The notes: generated by a model not told the origin, from the letters alone. A stretch of DNA of 64,000 bases from Paenibacillus_AQ nitricinens (GCF_052056485.1 NZ_CP183948.1:620001-684000), one strand, 5' to 3'. Positions 41,854 through 50,844 are shown, counted from the first letter of the stretch. Made by a program: numbers and translations.

Positions 41854-41959
41854 AAGTTTTGTGGAGCAAAACTCGCTTCGAAAGCATAGGCTTAAGTTTT
41901 GCGGAGCGACGCTCCTTAGAATGGACAACATAGTAAAACTACTTCGTAAGCATGGGCTT
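41854..41959. repeat. Imperfect tandem duplication upstream of the short FAD gene
   Basis: Two units (40 and 66 bases) each start AAGTTTTGYGGAGC and end CTTCGWAAGCATRGGCTT; a third AAG follows. GTTTTG and CAAAAC in the first unit can form a small stem. The block lies between the histidine kinase stop and the ribosome site of the FAD gene. Confidence 0.6.
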
Positions 41960-41985
41960 AAGCCTATCATCTATTATAACGACTA

Positions 41986-43569
41986 TTACTCTCTCTTGGC
42001 TAATCCTTCCTCGCAAGGAAGGGTAACCCTGAACGTTGTTCCCTCACCGAGGGTGCTGCTTACAATAATCTTGCCCTGATGTGCCTCTACGATAGACTTG
42101 GTAATAGAAAGGCCGAGTCCAGATCCACCATATTTTCGTGTACGAGAGGAATCGCTGCGGTAGAAGCGATCGAAGATATGTGGGATATGCTCTGGAGAAA
42201 TCCCGCAGCCGTTGTCTTGCACCGTTAGAATGGCCTCATTTCCCCTAGCATATAAAGAGAGATGAATGGTGCCAGATTCTGCATCCGTATGCTGAACCGC
42301 ATTGTGGAACAGATTCAGAATCACCTGTTTGATTTTATTGGGTTCATATTTACCCTGGATGCCATACGAGATATCAAAAGTAACCTTGCGCTGATCCGCT
42401 AACAAGAGCAGATGCGGCTTCATTTCGGATATGACCTCACCGAGCAGCAGATTCGTCATCCGCAGTTGAGGGGCGCCGTCCATCCGAGCGAGCAGCAGTA
42501 AATCCTCCACCAGCTTATTAATCCGTTTCGATTCGCCATGCATGCTTCGCAATGAATTGTATAACTGTTCTTTATTATCCGCAGCGCCTCGCAGTAAGAC
42601 CTCTAGAAAGCCATGGATCGAGGTCAGCGGCGTTCGCAGCTCGTGAGAAGCGTCGGCAGCGAAGCGGCGCATTTGTTCCTTGGCTTCCCGTTCATTATGA
42701 AAGGATATTTCGAGACGCTCGAGCATACCATTGAATGAATGAGCCAGCTTGTCGATCTCAGTCTGGCCTTGGTTCATTGGAAATCGGATATCCAGATTAC
42801 CGGCATCAATGATCTCGGCGGACTCTCCCATATTTGACAGAGGGACCAGCGTCTTTCGAAGGGCAGGCAAGTATAGGAAGAAGCCAGCCAATAAAGCAAT
42901 CACTGACAAGCCTGCGTAGATCATCAATTGCTGTAAGATTACATCCGTAAGAGGTCCGGTATTCACACTCATTTGGAGTAGCAATCGAGTATTTCCAGGT
43001 CTATAGAGATTCACGAATATAGCCAGATGTTCAGTGCCGTCATCGGCCTCTACGAGCTTATAGTTTCCTGTTGCTCTATCCGTGATATGAGTGAGCAGAT
43101 TATTGTATTGTTCATTCGTTAATCTAGGCGCGGCTGAATCAGATAAAGTCATTTGCTGTAAGTCTCGGAAGGTGCCATCCGCGCTATAAATAGCGAGTGT
43201 TGTATGGGCATCCAGCAGGAGTGGACGCCTATTTTCACCGGTTCTTTGACCATTTGGAATTTTATTCTCGCCGTTTCTTTCCCCCGGCAAATTGCCATTA
43301 AACTCGGTGTTTCCATCATTTGGAGTTGTGGTGTCCTCGTCATAGGAATTGAAAAAGTTGAAAAACATTTCACGGGGAACAGAACGTATTTGCGCTTCCA
43401 TAGACTCTGCTCTATTGCTATATATGAAATCCCGCATGAGTATATATTGTAATACTCCGATTAGCAGCAGCAATCCTGATAGAATGAGCAGCGAAATGGC
43501 TAGCAACTGCTTACGCAGAGAACGTGGTGCAGGCAGCTTACGAAACCATTTAAAGATGCGCTTACTCAT
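41986..43569 (-). CDS. Sensor histidine kinase
   Basis: 527 residues. Two membrane helices (about 22-48 and 212-236) flank an outer sensor domain with a polar, Asn/Gly/Asp-rich stretch (about 78-112). A HAMP linker follows, then the H-box 'FAADASHELRTPLTSIHGFL' with His309 and the ATP lid 'FDRFYRSDSSRTRKYGGSGL'. It starts by four-base overlap with the response regulator stop. The pair most likely senses the envelope and, from shared promoter motifs, controls the GT39-GT2-galU operon; the signal is unknown. Confidence 0.95.
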   Translation of the reverse strand: MSKRIFKWFRKLPAPRSLRKQLLAISLLILSGLLLLIGVLQYILMRDFIYSNRAESMEAQIRSVPREMFFNFFNSYDEDTTTPNDGNTEFNGNLPGERNGENKIPNGQRTGENRRPLLLDAHTTLAIYSADGTFRDLQQMTLSDSAAPRLTNEQYNNLLTHITDRATGNYKLVEADDGTEHLAIFVNLYRPGNTRLLLQMSVNTGPLTDVILQQLMIYAGLSVIALLAGFFLYLPALRKTLVPLSNMGESAEIIDAGNLDIRFPMNQGQTEIDKLAHSFNGMLERLEISFHNEREAKEQMRRFAADASHELRTPLTSIHGFLEVLLRGAADNKEQLYNSLRSMHGESKRINKLVEDLLLLARMDGAPQLRMTNLLLGEVISEMKPHLLLLADQRKVTFDISYGIQGKYEPNKIKQVILNLFHNAVQHTDAESGTIHLSLYARGNEAILTVQDNGCGISPEHIPHIFDRFYRSDSSRTRKYGGSGLGLSITKSIVEAHQGKIIVSSTLGEGTTFRVTLPCEEGLAKRE

Positions 43570-44252
43570 AGATCTACCCGGTAGCCTGCTCCCCGCAGGG
43601 TACGGATAATACGGTGCTCCTTATCCCCTAGCTTCTCGCGAAGTGAACGGATATAGACCTCAACGATATTTTCCTCACCACCAAAGTCATAGCCCCACAC
43701 TTTATCAAGAATCATGGGTTTACTTAGTACAAGGCCGTGATTAATAACGAGATACTGTAATAACTCGTATTCCGTGGGGGAGAGTTCAAGGACTTCTTCC
43801 TTGAAGCGAATTTCTTTTCTACGGCTATCAATTCGGAATGGACCGCAGCGCACCTCGCCGAGCAGACCTGGAAACTGATTGCGTAGCCGCGCTTGAATTC
43901 GGGCAAGCAATTCGTCGAAGCTGAAGGGCTTGACCATATAATCGTCAGCGCCAATAGTGAGACCCTTGACTCGATCGTCCACTTCATCCTTTGCAGTTAG
44001 CATAATAACGGCTAGTTCCGTCTCTTCTGAGCGAAGGTAATGACATAACTCGAATCCATCCATGCCAGGCATCATGACATCTAGGATGGCTACATGTGGC
44101 TTGAACTCAGCAGCTACCGAGATGGCTGTGATCCCATCGGGTGCGGTTCTGACTTCAAATCCTTCGTTAAGGAGACCCAGCTCCAGAAATTGTAGTATAT
44201 GAGGCTCATCATCTACTAGCAGTAGTCGAACGCCTTGAGCTGCTTTCATCAT
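43566..44252 (-). CDS. OmpR-family response regulator
   Basis: 228 residues from ATG 44252, after GGAGGTACCT; a TTG at 44264 overlaps that site. Receiver domain: Asp14-Asp15 and the phospho-acceptor Asp58 ('HVAILDVMMPGMDGFEL'). A winged-helix output domain follows ('LELSPTEYELLQYLVINHGL' and 'VEVYIRSLREKL'). It overlaps the kinase gene by four bases. Its own promoter carries a 17-base direct-repeat box also found upstream of the glycosyltransferase operon. Confidence 0.96.
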   Translation of the reverse strand: MMKAAQGVRLLLVDDEPHILQFLELGLLNEGFEVRTAPDGITAISVAAEFKPHVAILDVMMPGMDGFELCHYLRSEETELAVIMLTAKDEVDDRVKGLTIGADDYMVKPFSFDELLARIQARLRNQFPGLLGEVRCGPFRIDSRRKEIRFKEEVLELSPTEYELLQYLVINHGLVLSKPMILDKVWGYDFGGEENIVEVYIRSLREKLGDKEHRIIRTLRGAGYRVDL

Positions 44253-44298
44253 AGGTACCTCCAAATCAGTGATAGATAGCTACATTATGACATATCCG

Positions 44299-44315
44299 GT
44301 TGAAAGTTTGCTGAA
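44299..44315 (-). promoter_or_regulatory. Direct-repeat response-regulator box upstream of the two-component genes
   Basis: On the minus strand TTCAGCAAACTTTCAAC matches the box at 36638-36654 at 15 of 17 positions with the same 11-base period. It lies about 50 bases before the response regulator start. This placement implies autoregulation. Confidence 0.65.
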
Positions 44316-44461
44316 GATCCGTCCCTTTGCTTTACGTGTAAAGGAATCTTTTCTTATTTCATGATGTTTCAAAGGGGTTAATTTAGTTATAAGTAATATT
44401 AATGTGTTTAATAACAAACAAGGTTAAAAAATCCGGATTTTCGAAAATGTGATAAAGGGTT

Positions 44462-44490
44462 TTGACGGCGGATATAGAACACTTTACAAT
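44462..44490 (+). promoter_or_regulatory. Promoter of the glycogen operon
   Basis: TTGACG (44462-44467) and TACAAT (44485-44490) with a 17-base spacer. It leaves an unusually long, pyrimidine-rich leader of about 215 bases before glgC, in which I see no gene and no strong terminator. Confidence 0.7.
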
Positions 44491-44712
44491 AAGGATAATC
44501 TCCTGATTTTGGTGAAAGTTACCCATTTTAGGGAAGATTATTCGACCGTGTTATATTTCCTTCCACGTTTTTCTCATCTTTGTCCATCTTCCTATCAAGG
44601 CTCATTTCTTTCAAGTGTATTTCTTGTTCATTCACTTCTTTTTGGAACTTCTGTTCATTCAACCTGTGCTTGCTGAACTTCATATTACCCATAAGTCAAG
44701 GGAGGCTTTTCC

Positions 44713-45876
44713 ATGAAGAAAAAAGAAATGGTAGCCATGCTATTGGCTGGAGGCCAAGGCAAAAGATTGAAAGGTTTAACCAAATCGCTTGCCAAGCCCG
44801 CTGTTTATTTTGGAGGGACCTATCGGATCATCGATTTCCCTTTAAGTAACTGCTCCAATTCAGGTATTGATACAGTGGGTGTGCTGACTCAATATGAGCC
44901 ACTCATACTGCATTCTTACATCGGAGTAGGCAGCGATTGGGATTTGAACCGTAAGAACGGCGGGGTATTCGTGTTGCCACCGCATGAACGTGAGAATGGA
45001 AGCAGTTGGTACCGGGGAACAGCAGATGCGATTTATCGGAATCTTAAGTTTGTGGATCAGTTTGATCCAGAGCATGTTCTTATTCTATCCGGAGATCACA
45101 TTTATAAAATGGATTATCACGCTATGCTTCAATACCACAAGGAAAGAAACGCTGATTGCACAATTTCTGTCATTGACGTTCCGCTGGAGGAAGCAAGCCG
45201 ATTTGGAATTTTGAATACCGAGGAAGATCTAAAAATTTACGAATTTGAGGAAAAGCCCGCTCAGCCAAAAAGTACATTAGCTTCTATGGGGGTGTATATC
45301 TTCAAATGGGAGGTTCTCCGCAAGCATCTACTGGAGGATGGAGAGAATGTAGGATCCTCCCACGATTTCGGCAAGGATATCATTCCTTTAATGCTGGAGG
45401 ACGGAAACTCCTTATTTGCTTACCCTTTTGAAGGATACTGGAGAGATGTAGGTACAGTAACTAGCTTATGGGAAGCGAATATGGATTTGCTGAGCGATAC
45501 CCCGCCACTTAATCTAAATGATCCTAGCTGGCGCATTTTTACACGTAATCCGAATCAACCTGCCCAATATGTCGCCCCTGGGGCGAAAGTGTCAGGCTGC
45601 ATTATTAATGAGGGCTGCATTGTGCACGGAGAAGTGAATCACTCGGTTCTCTTTTATGGTGTAGAAGTGGGTGAGGGAAGTGTAATTACGGACTCCGTGA
45701 TTATGCCTAAGGTCAAGATTGGCAAAAATGTACGTATTCATAAAGCGATTATTAGTGAGAATACGGTAATCGACGATTATATGGAAATAGGCATCGAACG
45801 GGAGAATGAGAATGAAATTCTGCTGATCGACAACAAAAGCAAAAAACGTAAATCAGCTGTAGCCAAAACCATATAA
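44713..45876 (+). CDS. glgC: Glucose-1-phosphate adenylyltransferase GlgC
   Basis: 387 residues. 'MVAMLLAGGQGKRLKGLTKS' is the nucleotide-binding start, and 'ILSGDHIYKMDYHAML', 'FEEKPAQPKSTLASMG' and 'YWRDVGTVTSLWEANMDLL' follow. A left-handed beta-helix of hexapeptide repeats ends the protein. It makes ADP-glucose for glycogen. ATG after AAGGGAGGCTTTTCC. It is followed, after a copy of the intergenic repeat, by glgD. Confidence 0.96.
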   Translation: MKKKEMVAMLLAGGQGKRLKGLTKSLAKPAVYFGGTYRIIDFPLSNCSNSGIDTVGVLTQYEPLILHSYIGVGSDWDLNRKNGGVFVLPPHERENGSSWYRGTADAIYRNLKFVDQFDPEHVLILSGDHIYKMDYHAMLQYHKERNADCTISVIDVPLEEASRFGILNTEEDLKIYEFEEKPAQPKSTLASMGVYIFKWEVLRKHLLEDGENVGSSHDFGKDIIPLMLEDGNSLFAYPFEGYWRDVGTVTSLWEANMDLLSDTPPLNLNDPSWRIFTRNPNQPAQYVAPGAKVSGCIINEGCIVHGEVNHSVLFYGVEVGEGSVITDSVIMPKVKIGKNVRIHKAIISENTVIDDYMEIGIERENENEILLIDNKSKKRKSAVAKTI

Positions 45877-45883
45877 TCAAGCT

Positions 45884-45978
45884 AAAACGCCTTTGGCGTC
45901 CTTCTAGGGACGGTAAGCGTTTATGCGAGATTTATAAGGATAAAGTATATCGTGAAACTTATACTTTCTTATAAATTA
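45884..45978 (-). repeat. Two-hairpin intergenic repeat, copy 5, between glgC and glgD
   Basis: On the minus strand: ATTTATAAGAAAGTATAAG, TTTCACGATATACTTTAT, CCTTATAAATCTCGCATAAA, then CGCTTACCGTCC-loop-GGACGCCAAAGGCG. Here the outer stem is TTTATAAG/CTTATAAA in place of AATATAAG/CTTATATT, a paired change that keeps the hairpin. It lies inside an apparent operon. Confidence 0.85.
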
Positions 45979-45998
45979 TAAGAGGACGGTGGATTCCG

Positions 45999-47102
45999 AT
46001 GAAGCAACTCATGGGTGTAATTAATCTGGATCATGAACTTGACAAACTAAATGAACTCACTTATTTCCGCTGTGGTGCAGCCGTACCTTTTGCAAGTCGT
46101 TATCGGTTGATTGATTTCGTGCTTTCTAATATGATGCGTGCAGACCTGGAGAGCGTTGGCCTGTTCGTCCGCCGTAAATACCGTTCTCTAATGGACCATT
46201 TGGGTGACGGAAAATCTTGGGATATGAACCGCAAGCATGGAGGATTATTCATTTTGCCTCCAGACTGGAACGATCCTACGGATACTTCTCTCGGGGACTT
46301 ACAGCATTATCATAACAATCTGGATCTTTTTAAACGGGGATCTGCTAAATATATCGTGTTTTCCGGCAGCCAGCATATCAATACAATTGATCTTCAGGAT
46401 TTGTACAGTTACCATCTGGAGAAGGGTGCCGACGTTACAGTAGTGTATAAAAAGATTGAAGAACTGCAGCCAGAACATGATCTATGCCAGCGTATTGAAG
46501 TAGACGAAGAGAATAAGGTAACTAATATCCATCATGAGAAAGACCATCCTAATTTATATCTGGATATCTTCATTATGGAGAAAAAACTGTTCTTGGAGCA
46601 GGTGGAGCATTGCATTGCGCATGGAGAGAGTTATTTTTTCCGTGATGTGATTCAGAAGAACCGACATAAATTTAATATCGCCGCATACGAATATCATGGC
46701 TATCATGCCGTAATTAATTCATTAGAGAGTTATTATAAGAACAGTTTGGAACTGCTCCAGCAGGAGAATTACTTCAGTTTGTTCAAAGAAAGCCCGGTAC
46801 AGACGAAGATTAAATATGAGGCTCCAACAAGGTACTTGGAAAGTGCTAATGTCAGTAATTCGTTGGTGGCGAATGGCTGCATTATAGCTGGAACAGTAGA
46901 GAATAGCGTGATCTTTCGTGGGGTCCAGGTGCGTAAGGGAGCGAAGATCATCAACTCAGTAATTATGCAAAAGTGCGTCATCGAAGAAAATGCGGTCATT
47001 GAGAATGTAATTATGGATAAAGACGTACATTTGAGTAAGAATCGAATTCTTGTTGGAGATAGCAAACGTCCATTCGTCATCGCCAAGAGCAGCAAGATCT
47101 AA
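45999..47102 (+). CDS. glgD: Glucose-1-phosphate adenylyltransferase subunit GlgD
   Basis: 367 residues. It is a GlgC paralogue with the catalytic nucleotide loop altered: the start reads 'MKQLMGVINLDHELDKLNEL' instead of LAGGxGxRL. 'PFASRYRLIDFVLSNMMRAD' and the C-terminal hexapeptide repeats are kept. In Bacillus relatives GlgD boosts GlgC activity as a regulatory partner. It is 122 bases after glgC, with a repeat element between. Confidence 0.95.
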   Translation: MKQLMGVINLDHELDKLNELTYFRCGAAVPFASRYRLIDFVLSNMMRADLESVGLFVRRKYRSLMDHLGDGKSWDMNRKHGGLFILPPDWNDPTDTSLGDLQHYHNNLDLFKRGSAKYIVFSGSQHINTIDLQDLYSYHLEKGADVTVVYKKIEELQPEHDLCQRIEVDEENKVTNIHHEKDHPNLYLDIFIMEKKLFLEQVEHCIAHGESYFFRDVIQKNRHKFNIAAYEYHGYHAVINSLESYYKNSLELLQQENYFSLFKESPVQTKIKYEAPTRYLESANVSNSLVANGCIIAGTVENSVIFRGVQVRKGAKIINSVIMQKCVIEENAVIENVIMDKDVHLSKNRILVGDSKRPFVIAKSSKI

Positions 47103-47199
47103 CGACTGGATTAGATGCACAAAGCAGTATTAACCTGTCTGATCTAATGGCACAGTCTGCTGCACTTCTAATAAAAGCATTTGTCAGGAGGACCTACTG

Positions 47200-49632
47200 T
47201 TGTTTAACGATAAAGAATCTTTCAAACAGGTATTCCGTGAGACCCTTATTGGTAAATTAGGTAAACCGCTTGAGGAAGCCTCGAATGCCGATGTCTATAA
47301 AATACTGGGCAACATGATTCGTGAGAACGCCGGAAAAAATTGGGCGGAAACGAACCAGAAATATAAGCTCGATAAAGATAAGCAGGTTTATTATTTTTCA
47401 ATGGAGTTCTTGATCGGTAGGCTTTTAGGGAACAATCTGCTGAATATGGGTGTACTGGAAGTAGTACGTGAAGGTTTAGCGGACCTTGGCTTTTGCTTGC
47501 AGGATATAGAGGAGGAGGAGTCGGACGCTGGGTTAGGGAATGGAGGTCTCGGTCGTTTGGCTGCCTGCTTTCTGGACTCACTCGCTTCCCTGCAATATGC
47601 GGGACATGGCTGTGGTATACGGTATAAATATGGCCTGTTCGAGCAGAAGATCGTTGATGGGTATCAAGTGGAGCTTCCTGATTATTGGCTGCAGAATGAT
47701 AATGTTTGGGAAGTGCGCCGCGAAGACAAGCAGGTTGAAGTTAGGTTCTGGGGGACTATTGAGACCCGCGAAGAGAACGGACGGCTCGTATTTGAGCATA
47801 CGCAATATGAGGCTGTTCGTGCAGTGCCTTATGATGTCCCTATCATTGGTGCAGATCGCCGGCATGTGAATACACTGCGGAACTGGAGTGCAGAATCCAT
47901 TACCCAGCCCTCTAGAACCTTTGGTTCTTTTGCCGGGACGGATTATCATAAGTTTCTGGAGTATAAGCGTTCGGTAGAATCCATTTCGGAGTTTCTGTAC
48001 CCAGATGACTCTCAATACGAAGGCAAGCTGCTTCGCCTGAAGCAGCAGTATTTTCTCTGTAGTGCGGGGCTGCAAAGTATTCTGCGTACCTATGCCAAGC
48101 TTGGGATTCCTATAGAATCGCTGCCTGACAAGGTTGCTCTTCATATTAATGATACACATCCAACGTTGGTGATTCCTGAATTGATGAGGATTTTGATGGA
48201 TGTACATGGTTTAGGATGGGATGAGGCATGGAGTATCACGACGCGTATGGTCTCTTATACTAATCACACTATTCTGAGCGAAGCGCTTGAGAAATGGCCT
48301 ATTCAAATGGTTAGGGAGCTACTGCCACGTATTTTTCTTATCATTGAAGAGATCAATGCGCGCTTCTGTGGCGAGCTTATGAGTCGTTATCCGGGGGATC
48401 AGGATCGAATTGCGCAGATGGCGATTATTCATGATGATCAGGTTCGGATGGCTCATCTGGCGATTGTAGCGAGCCATAGTGTCAATGGAGTCGCGGCGCT
48501 GCATACAGAAATATTAATGAAGCGCGAGATGCGGCTTTTTAATGAAATGTATCCACACCGGTTTAATAATAAGACGAACGGAATTACCCATCGGCGATGG
48601 TTACTGCATGCCAATCCGGACCTGGCTAATTTGATCAATCAATCGATAGGGACCCGTTGGGTGAGCCATCCTCAAGAAATGATTGGCTTGATTAAATATT
48701 GTGAGGATGCTTCCTTCCAGGAACAAGTAGCAAGTATTAAGCGCCAGAATAAGCTTCGTCTTGCAGAGTACATCTACAGCAAGCATTCTGTACATGTCGA
48801 TCCTGACTCTATCTTTGATGTACAGGTGAAACGTCTGCATGCCTACAAGCGCCAGTTGCTTAATATTTTGCATATTCTGCATTTGTACAATCAAATCAAA
48901 GATAATCCTTCGATGGATATGGTTCCACGCACGTTTATATTCGGAGCAAAGGCAGCGCCAAGTTATCATCTGGCGAAGCGGATTATCAAACTGATTAATA
49001 CAGTTGCGGAGGTAGTCAATAAAGATCCGGATGTTAAAGGGAAGATTCGTATCTTTTTCCTTGAAAATTATTCGGTATCCCTAGCAGAAAAGATCATTCC
49101 TGCAGCGGACATCAGTGAGCAGATTTCTACAGCCAGCAAAGAAGCATCCGGTACCGGGAATATGAAGTTTATGATGAACGGTGCATTGACGGTAGGGACG
49201 ATGGATGGCGCAAATGTGGAAATGCATGAAATGGTGGGAGACAACAATATGTTCCTGTTCGGACTTCGCGCGGAGCAGGTCATGGATTACTACCAGCATG
49301 GCGGTTATCATGCGCGTGATATTTACAACGGGGATAGTCGTGTGAAGGAAGTGCTGGATCAGTTAATCAAACCAGGACCTATATGTTGTCACGCTACGGA
49401 GTTTGAGAGTATCTTCCACTCTCTTCTGGATAATAACGATGAGTTTTTTGTCCTGAAGGATTTCGCCAGTTACGTTGAGACGCACGTCGAAATTGATCGG
49501 GCATACCGCAACCGGCAAGAATGGCTGAAGAAGTCCATTATTAATATTGGTCATTCCGGTAAATTCTCCAGCGATAACACAATTAGTCGCTATGCAGCTG
49601 AGATTTGGAACATTAGTCCAGTTCGACTGTAG
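47200..49632 (+). CDS. glgP: Glycogen phosphorylase GlgP
   Basis: 810 residues from a TTG start eight bases after AGGAGG. 'GLGNGGLGRLAACFLDSLAS' is the glucan-binding signature, and 'EASGTGNMKFMMNGALTVGT' contains the lysine that holds pyridoxal phosphate. It releases glucose-1-phosphate from glycogen. It is the last gene of the glg group; synthase (glgA) and branching enzyme (glgB) genes are not in this window. Confidence 0.97.
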   Translation: MFNDKESFKQVFRETLIGKLGKPLEEASNADVYKILGNMIRENAGKNWAETNQKYKLDKDKQVYYFSMEFLIGRLLGNNLLNMGVLEVVREGLADLGFCLQDIEEEESDAGLGNGGLGRLAACFLDSLASLQYAGHGCGIRYKYGLFEQKIVDGYQVELPDYWLQNDNVWEVRREDKQVEVRFWGTIETREENGRLVFEHTQYEAVRAVPYDVPIIGADRRHVNTLRNWSAESITQPSRTFGSFAGTDYHKFLEYKRSVESISEFLYPDDSQYEGKLLRLKQQYFLCSAGLQSILRTYAKLGIPIESLPDKVALHINDTHPTLVIPELMRILMDVHGLGWDEAWSITTRMVSYTNHTILSEALEKWPIQMVRELLPRIFLIIEEINARFCGELMSRYPGDQDRIAQMAIIHDDQVRMAHLAIVASHSVNGVAALHTEILMKREMRLFNEMYPHRFNNKTNGITHRRWLLHANPDLANLINQSIGTRWVSHPQEMIGLIKYCEDASFQEQVASIKRQNKLRLAEYIYSKHSVHVDPDSIFDVQVKRLHAYKRQLLNILHILHLYNQIKDNPSMDMVPRTFIFGAKAAPSYHLAKRIIKLINTVAEVVNKDPDVKGKIRIFFLENYSVSLAEKIIPAADISEQISTASKEASGTGNMKFMMNGALTVGTMDGANVEMHEMVGDNNMFLFGLRAEQVMDYYQHGGYHARDIYNGDSRVKEVLDQLIKPGPICCHATEFESIFHSLLDNNDEFFVLKDFASYVETHVEIDRAYRNRQEWLKKSIINIGHSGKFSSDNTISRYAAEIWNISPVRL

Positions 49633-49641
49633 GATCAACAT

Positions 49642-49693
49642 AAAAGGCTGTCTTATAAGTAGGTAACCCCTACAAATAAGACAGCCTTTTTTA
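49642..49693 (+). terminator. Terminator after glgP
   Basis: AAAAGGCTGTCTTAT and ATAAGACAGCCTTTT pair perfectly, with an inner GTAGG/CCTAC stem and a T-run. The intergenic repeat begins at its 3' end. Confidence 0.95.
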
Positions 49694-49790
49694 AAATATA
49701 AGACATAAAGTATAAGTTTCACACCATACTTTATGTCTTATATTTCTCGCTTAAACGCTTACCGTCCTTATGAGGACGACGAAGGCGTTT
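49693..49790 (+). repeat. Two-hairpin intergenic repeat, copy 6
   Basis: The first hairpin is a perfect 20-base stem: AAATATAAGACATAAAGTAT against ATACTTTATGTCTTATATTT, with loop AAGTTTCACACC. The second is CGCTTACCGTCC-TTATGA-GGACGACGAAGGCG. It lies after the glgP terminator and before the fRMsr gene on the other strand. Confidence 0.88.
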
Positions 49791-49800
49791 ATGCTTGACC

Positions 49801-49820
49801 TATCAGAAAGTATATATTTG
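49801..49820. repeat. 20-base repeat shared with 62401-62420
   Basis: The sequence TATCAGAAAGTATATATTTG occurs identically at 62401-62420. It also resembles the start of hairpin 1 of the intergenic repeat family (TATAAGAAAGTATAAGTTT), so it may be a remnant of that family. Confidence 0.6.
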
Positions 49821-49831
49821 TGAGAGGATTT

Positions 49832-50311
49832 TTAGATAGCTTCCGATACTAAAGCTGCGAACCGCTCCAGAAACCGGCGTTCCTCGTCATCAAAGCGATC
49901 CTTAAGCGGACTGTCGATATCAAGCACGCCAAGCAGGCGGTCATCCTTTAGTAAAGGAACAACAATCTCGCTGTTAGAAGCTGCATCACAGGCAATATGA
50001 CCTGGGAATGCATGCACATCTCCTACTACAAGTGTGCGTCGCTCTGCGGCTGCCGTTCCGCACACCCCGCGAGATAGCGGAATTCGAATGCATGCAGGGA
50101 GGCCTTGAAAAGGTCCAAGTACTAGCTCCTTGCCGTCAAATAAATAAAAACCGGCCCAATTCGTATCCGGTAGAGCGTGTTTAAGTAGTGCCGAAGCATT
50201 AGCCAGATTGGCTGTAGCACTTGGTTCGTCCTTCATCAATGCTTCGAGTTGGATTAGAACGGCTTCAAACTGCTCGCTGCGCGTTCCATCATAGGGCATA
50301 GCTTGAAACAT
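49832..50311 (-). CDS. msrC: Free methionine-(R)-sulfoxide reductase (GAF domain)
   Basis: 159 residues, a GAF domain. Three cysteines stand at the family positions: Cys74 ('LPACIRI'), Cys84 ('RGVCGTAA') and Cys108 ('HIACDA'). These enzymes repair free methionine-R-sulfoxide, and the strict cysteine placement separates them from signalling GAF domains. 'LLGVLDIDSPLKDRFDDEE' is typical for the end. Start follows AGGAAGGTGATGCTTC. It is monocistronic. The YtsP group in Bacillus has the same layout. Confidence 0.93.
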   Translation of the reverse strand: MFQAMPYDGTRSEQFEAVLIQLEALMKDEPSATANLANASALLKHALPDTNWAGFYLFDGKELVLGPFQGLPACIRIPLSRGVCGTAAAERRTLVVGDVHAFPGHIACDAASNSEIVVPLLKDDRLLGVLDIDSPLKDRFDDEERRFLERFAALVSEAI

Positions 50312-50539
50312 GAAGCATCACCTTCCTGTACTTTAAATTCAATATGAAACCATTAACTGTAACTAACAACATAGTACAGCTATGAGGGGTACGTCAAGAC
50401 ACAACATTAATTTGTAATATTTTGGGATGTGTCAAACTCCCTCTGTAGCGCTGAACCCTTGTGGTGATGTTTCCAATGAACTGTCATAGGGTAATGCAAG
50501 AGTAAATACCGAAGGCTTTGTTGCCAGAAGGAGTGGAAT

Positions 50540-50821
50540 ATGCGCGCTGATGTACAGAACTTGTTCATAGGAATCCACATGCTTTATTGTGCCCATGATA
50601 AAGATGTGACGATCTCGGAGATGCTGCTCGGACTGGAAGACATGGGATATCGTGTAGGAGAACGCGAAGTGAAACAGGAATTGGAAAAGCTGACGCTGGA
50701 CAACTTTCTGACTGCACATAGTGAAGGGTACAGTATTACTGGCACGGGTATTGAAGAGTTCAAGGATATTCGAGCCAAACTTCAGGTGCTGTGTAGTGAA
50801 GTTATTCAGGGAGCAGAATGA
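50540..50821 (+). CDS. Hypothetical small protein, possible winged helix
   Basis: 93 residues; ATG after AGAAGGAGTGGAAT. The helices 'DVTISEMLLGLEDMGYRVGE' and 'REVKQELEKLTLDNFLTAHS' followed by 'EGYSITGTGIEEFKDIRA' look like a small winged helix-turn-helix with a C-terminal dimer helix. There is no conserved cysteine pattern or neighbour to suggest a role. A terminator follows, so the gene is monocistronic. Confidence 0.72.
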   Translation: MRADVQNLFIGIHMLYCAHDKDVTISEMLLGLEDMGYRVGEREVKQELEKLTLDNFLTAHSEGYSITGTGIEEFKDIRAKLQVLCSEVIQGAE

Positions 50822-50844
50822 AATCATTTAACTCAAAGTTTCAT

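Noticed and set aside
47578..48207. 209-aa minus-strand ORF inside glgP
   Set aside because: Shadow frame of a highly conserved enzyme; no start signals and no domain.
50432..50827. 131-aa minus-strand ORF
   Set aside because: Antisense to the small hypothetical gene at 50540, which has a clear ribosome site and terminator; composition looks like a shadow frame.
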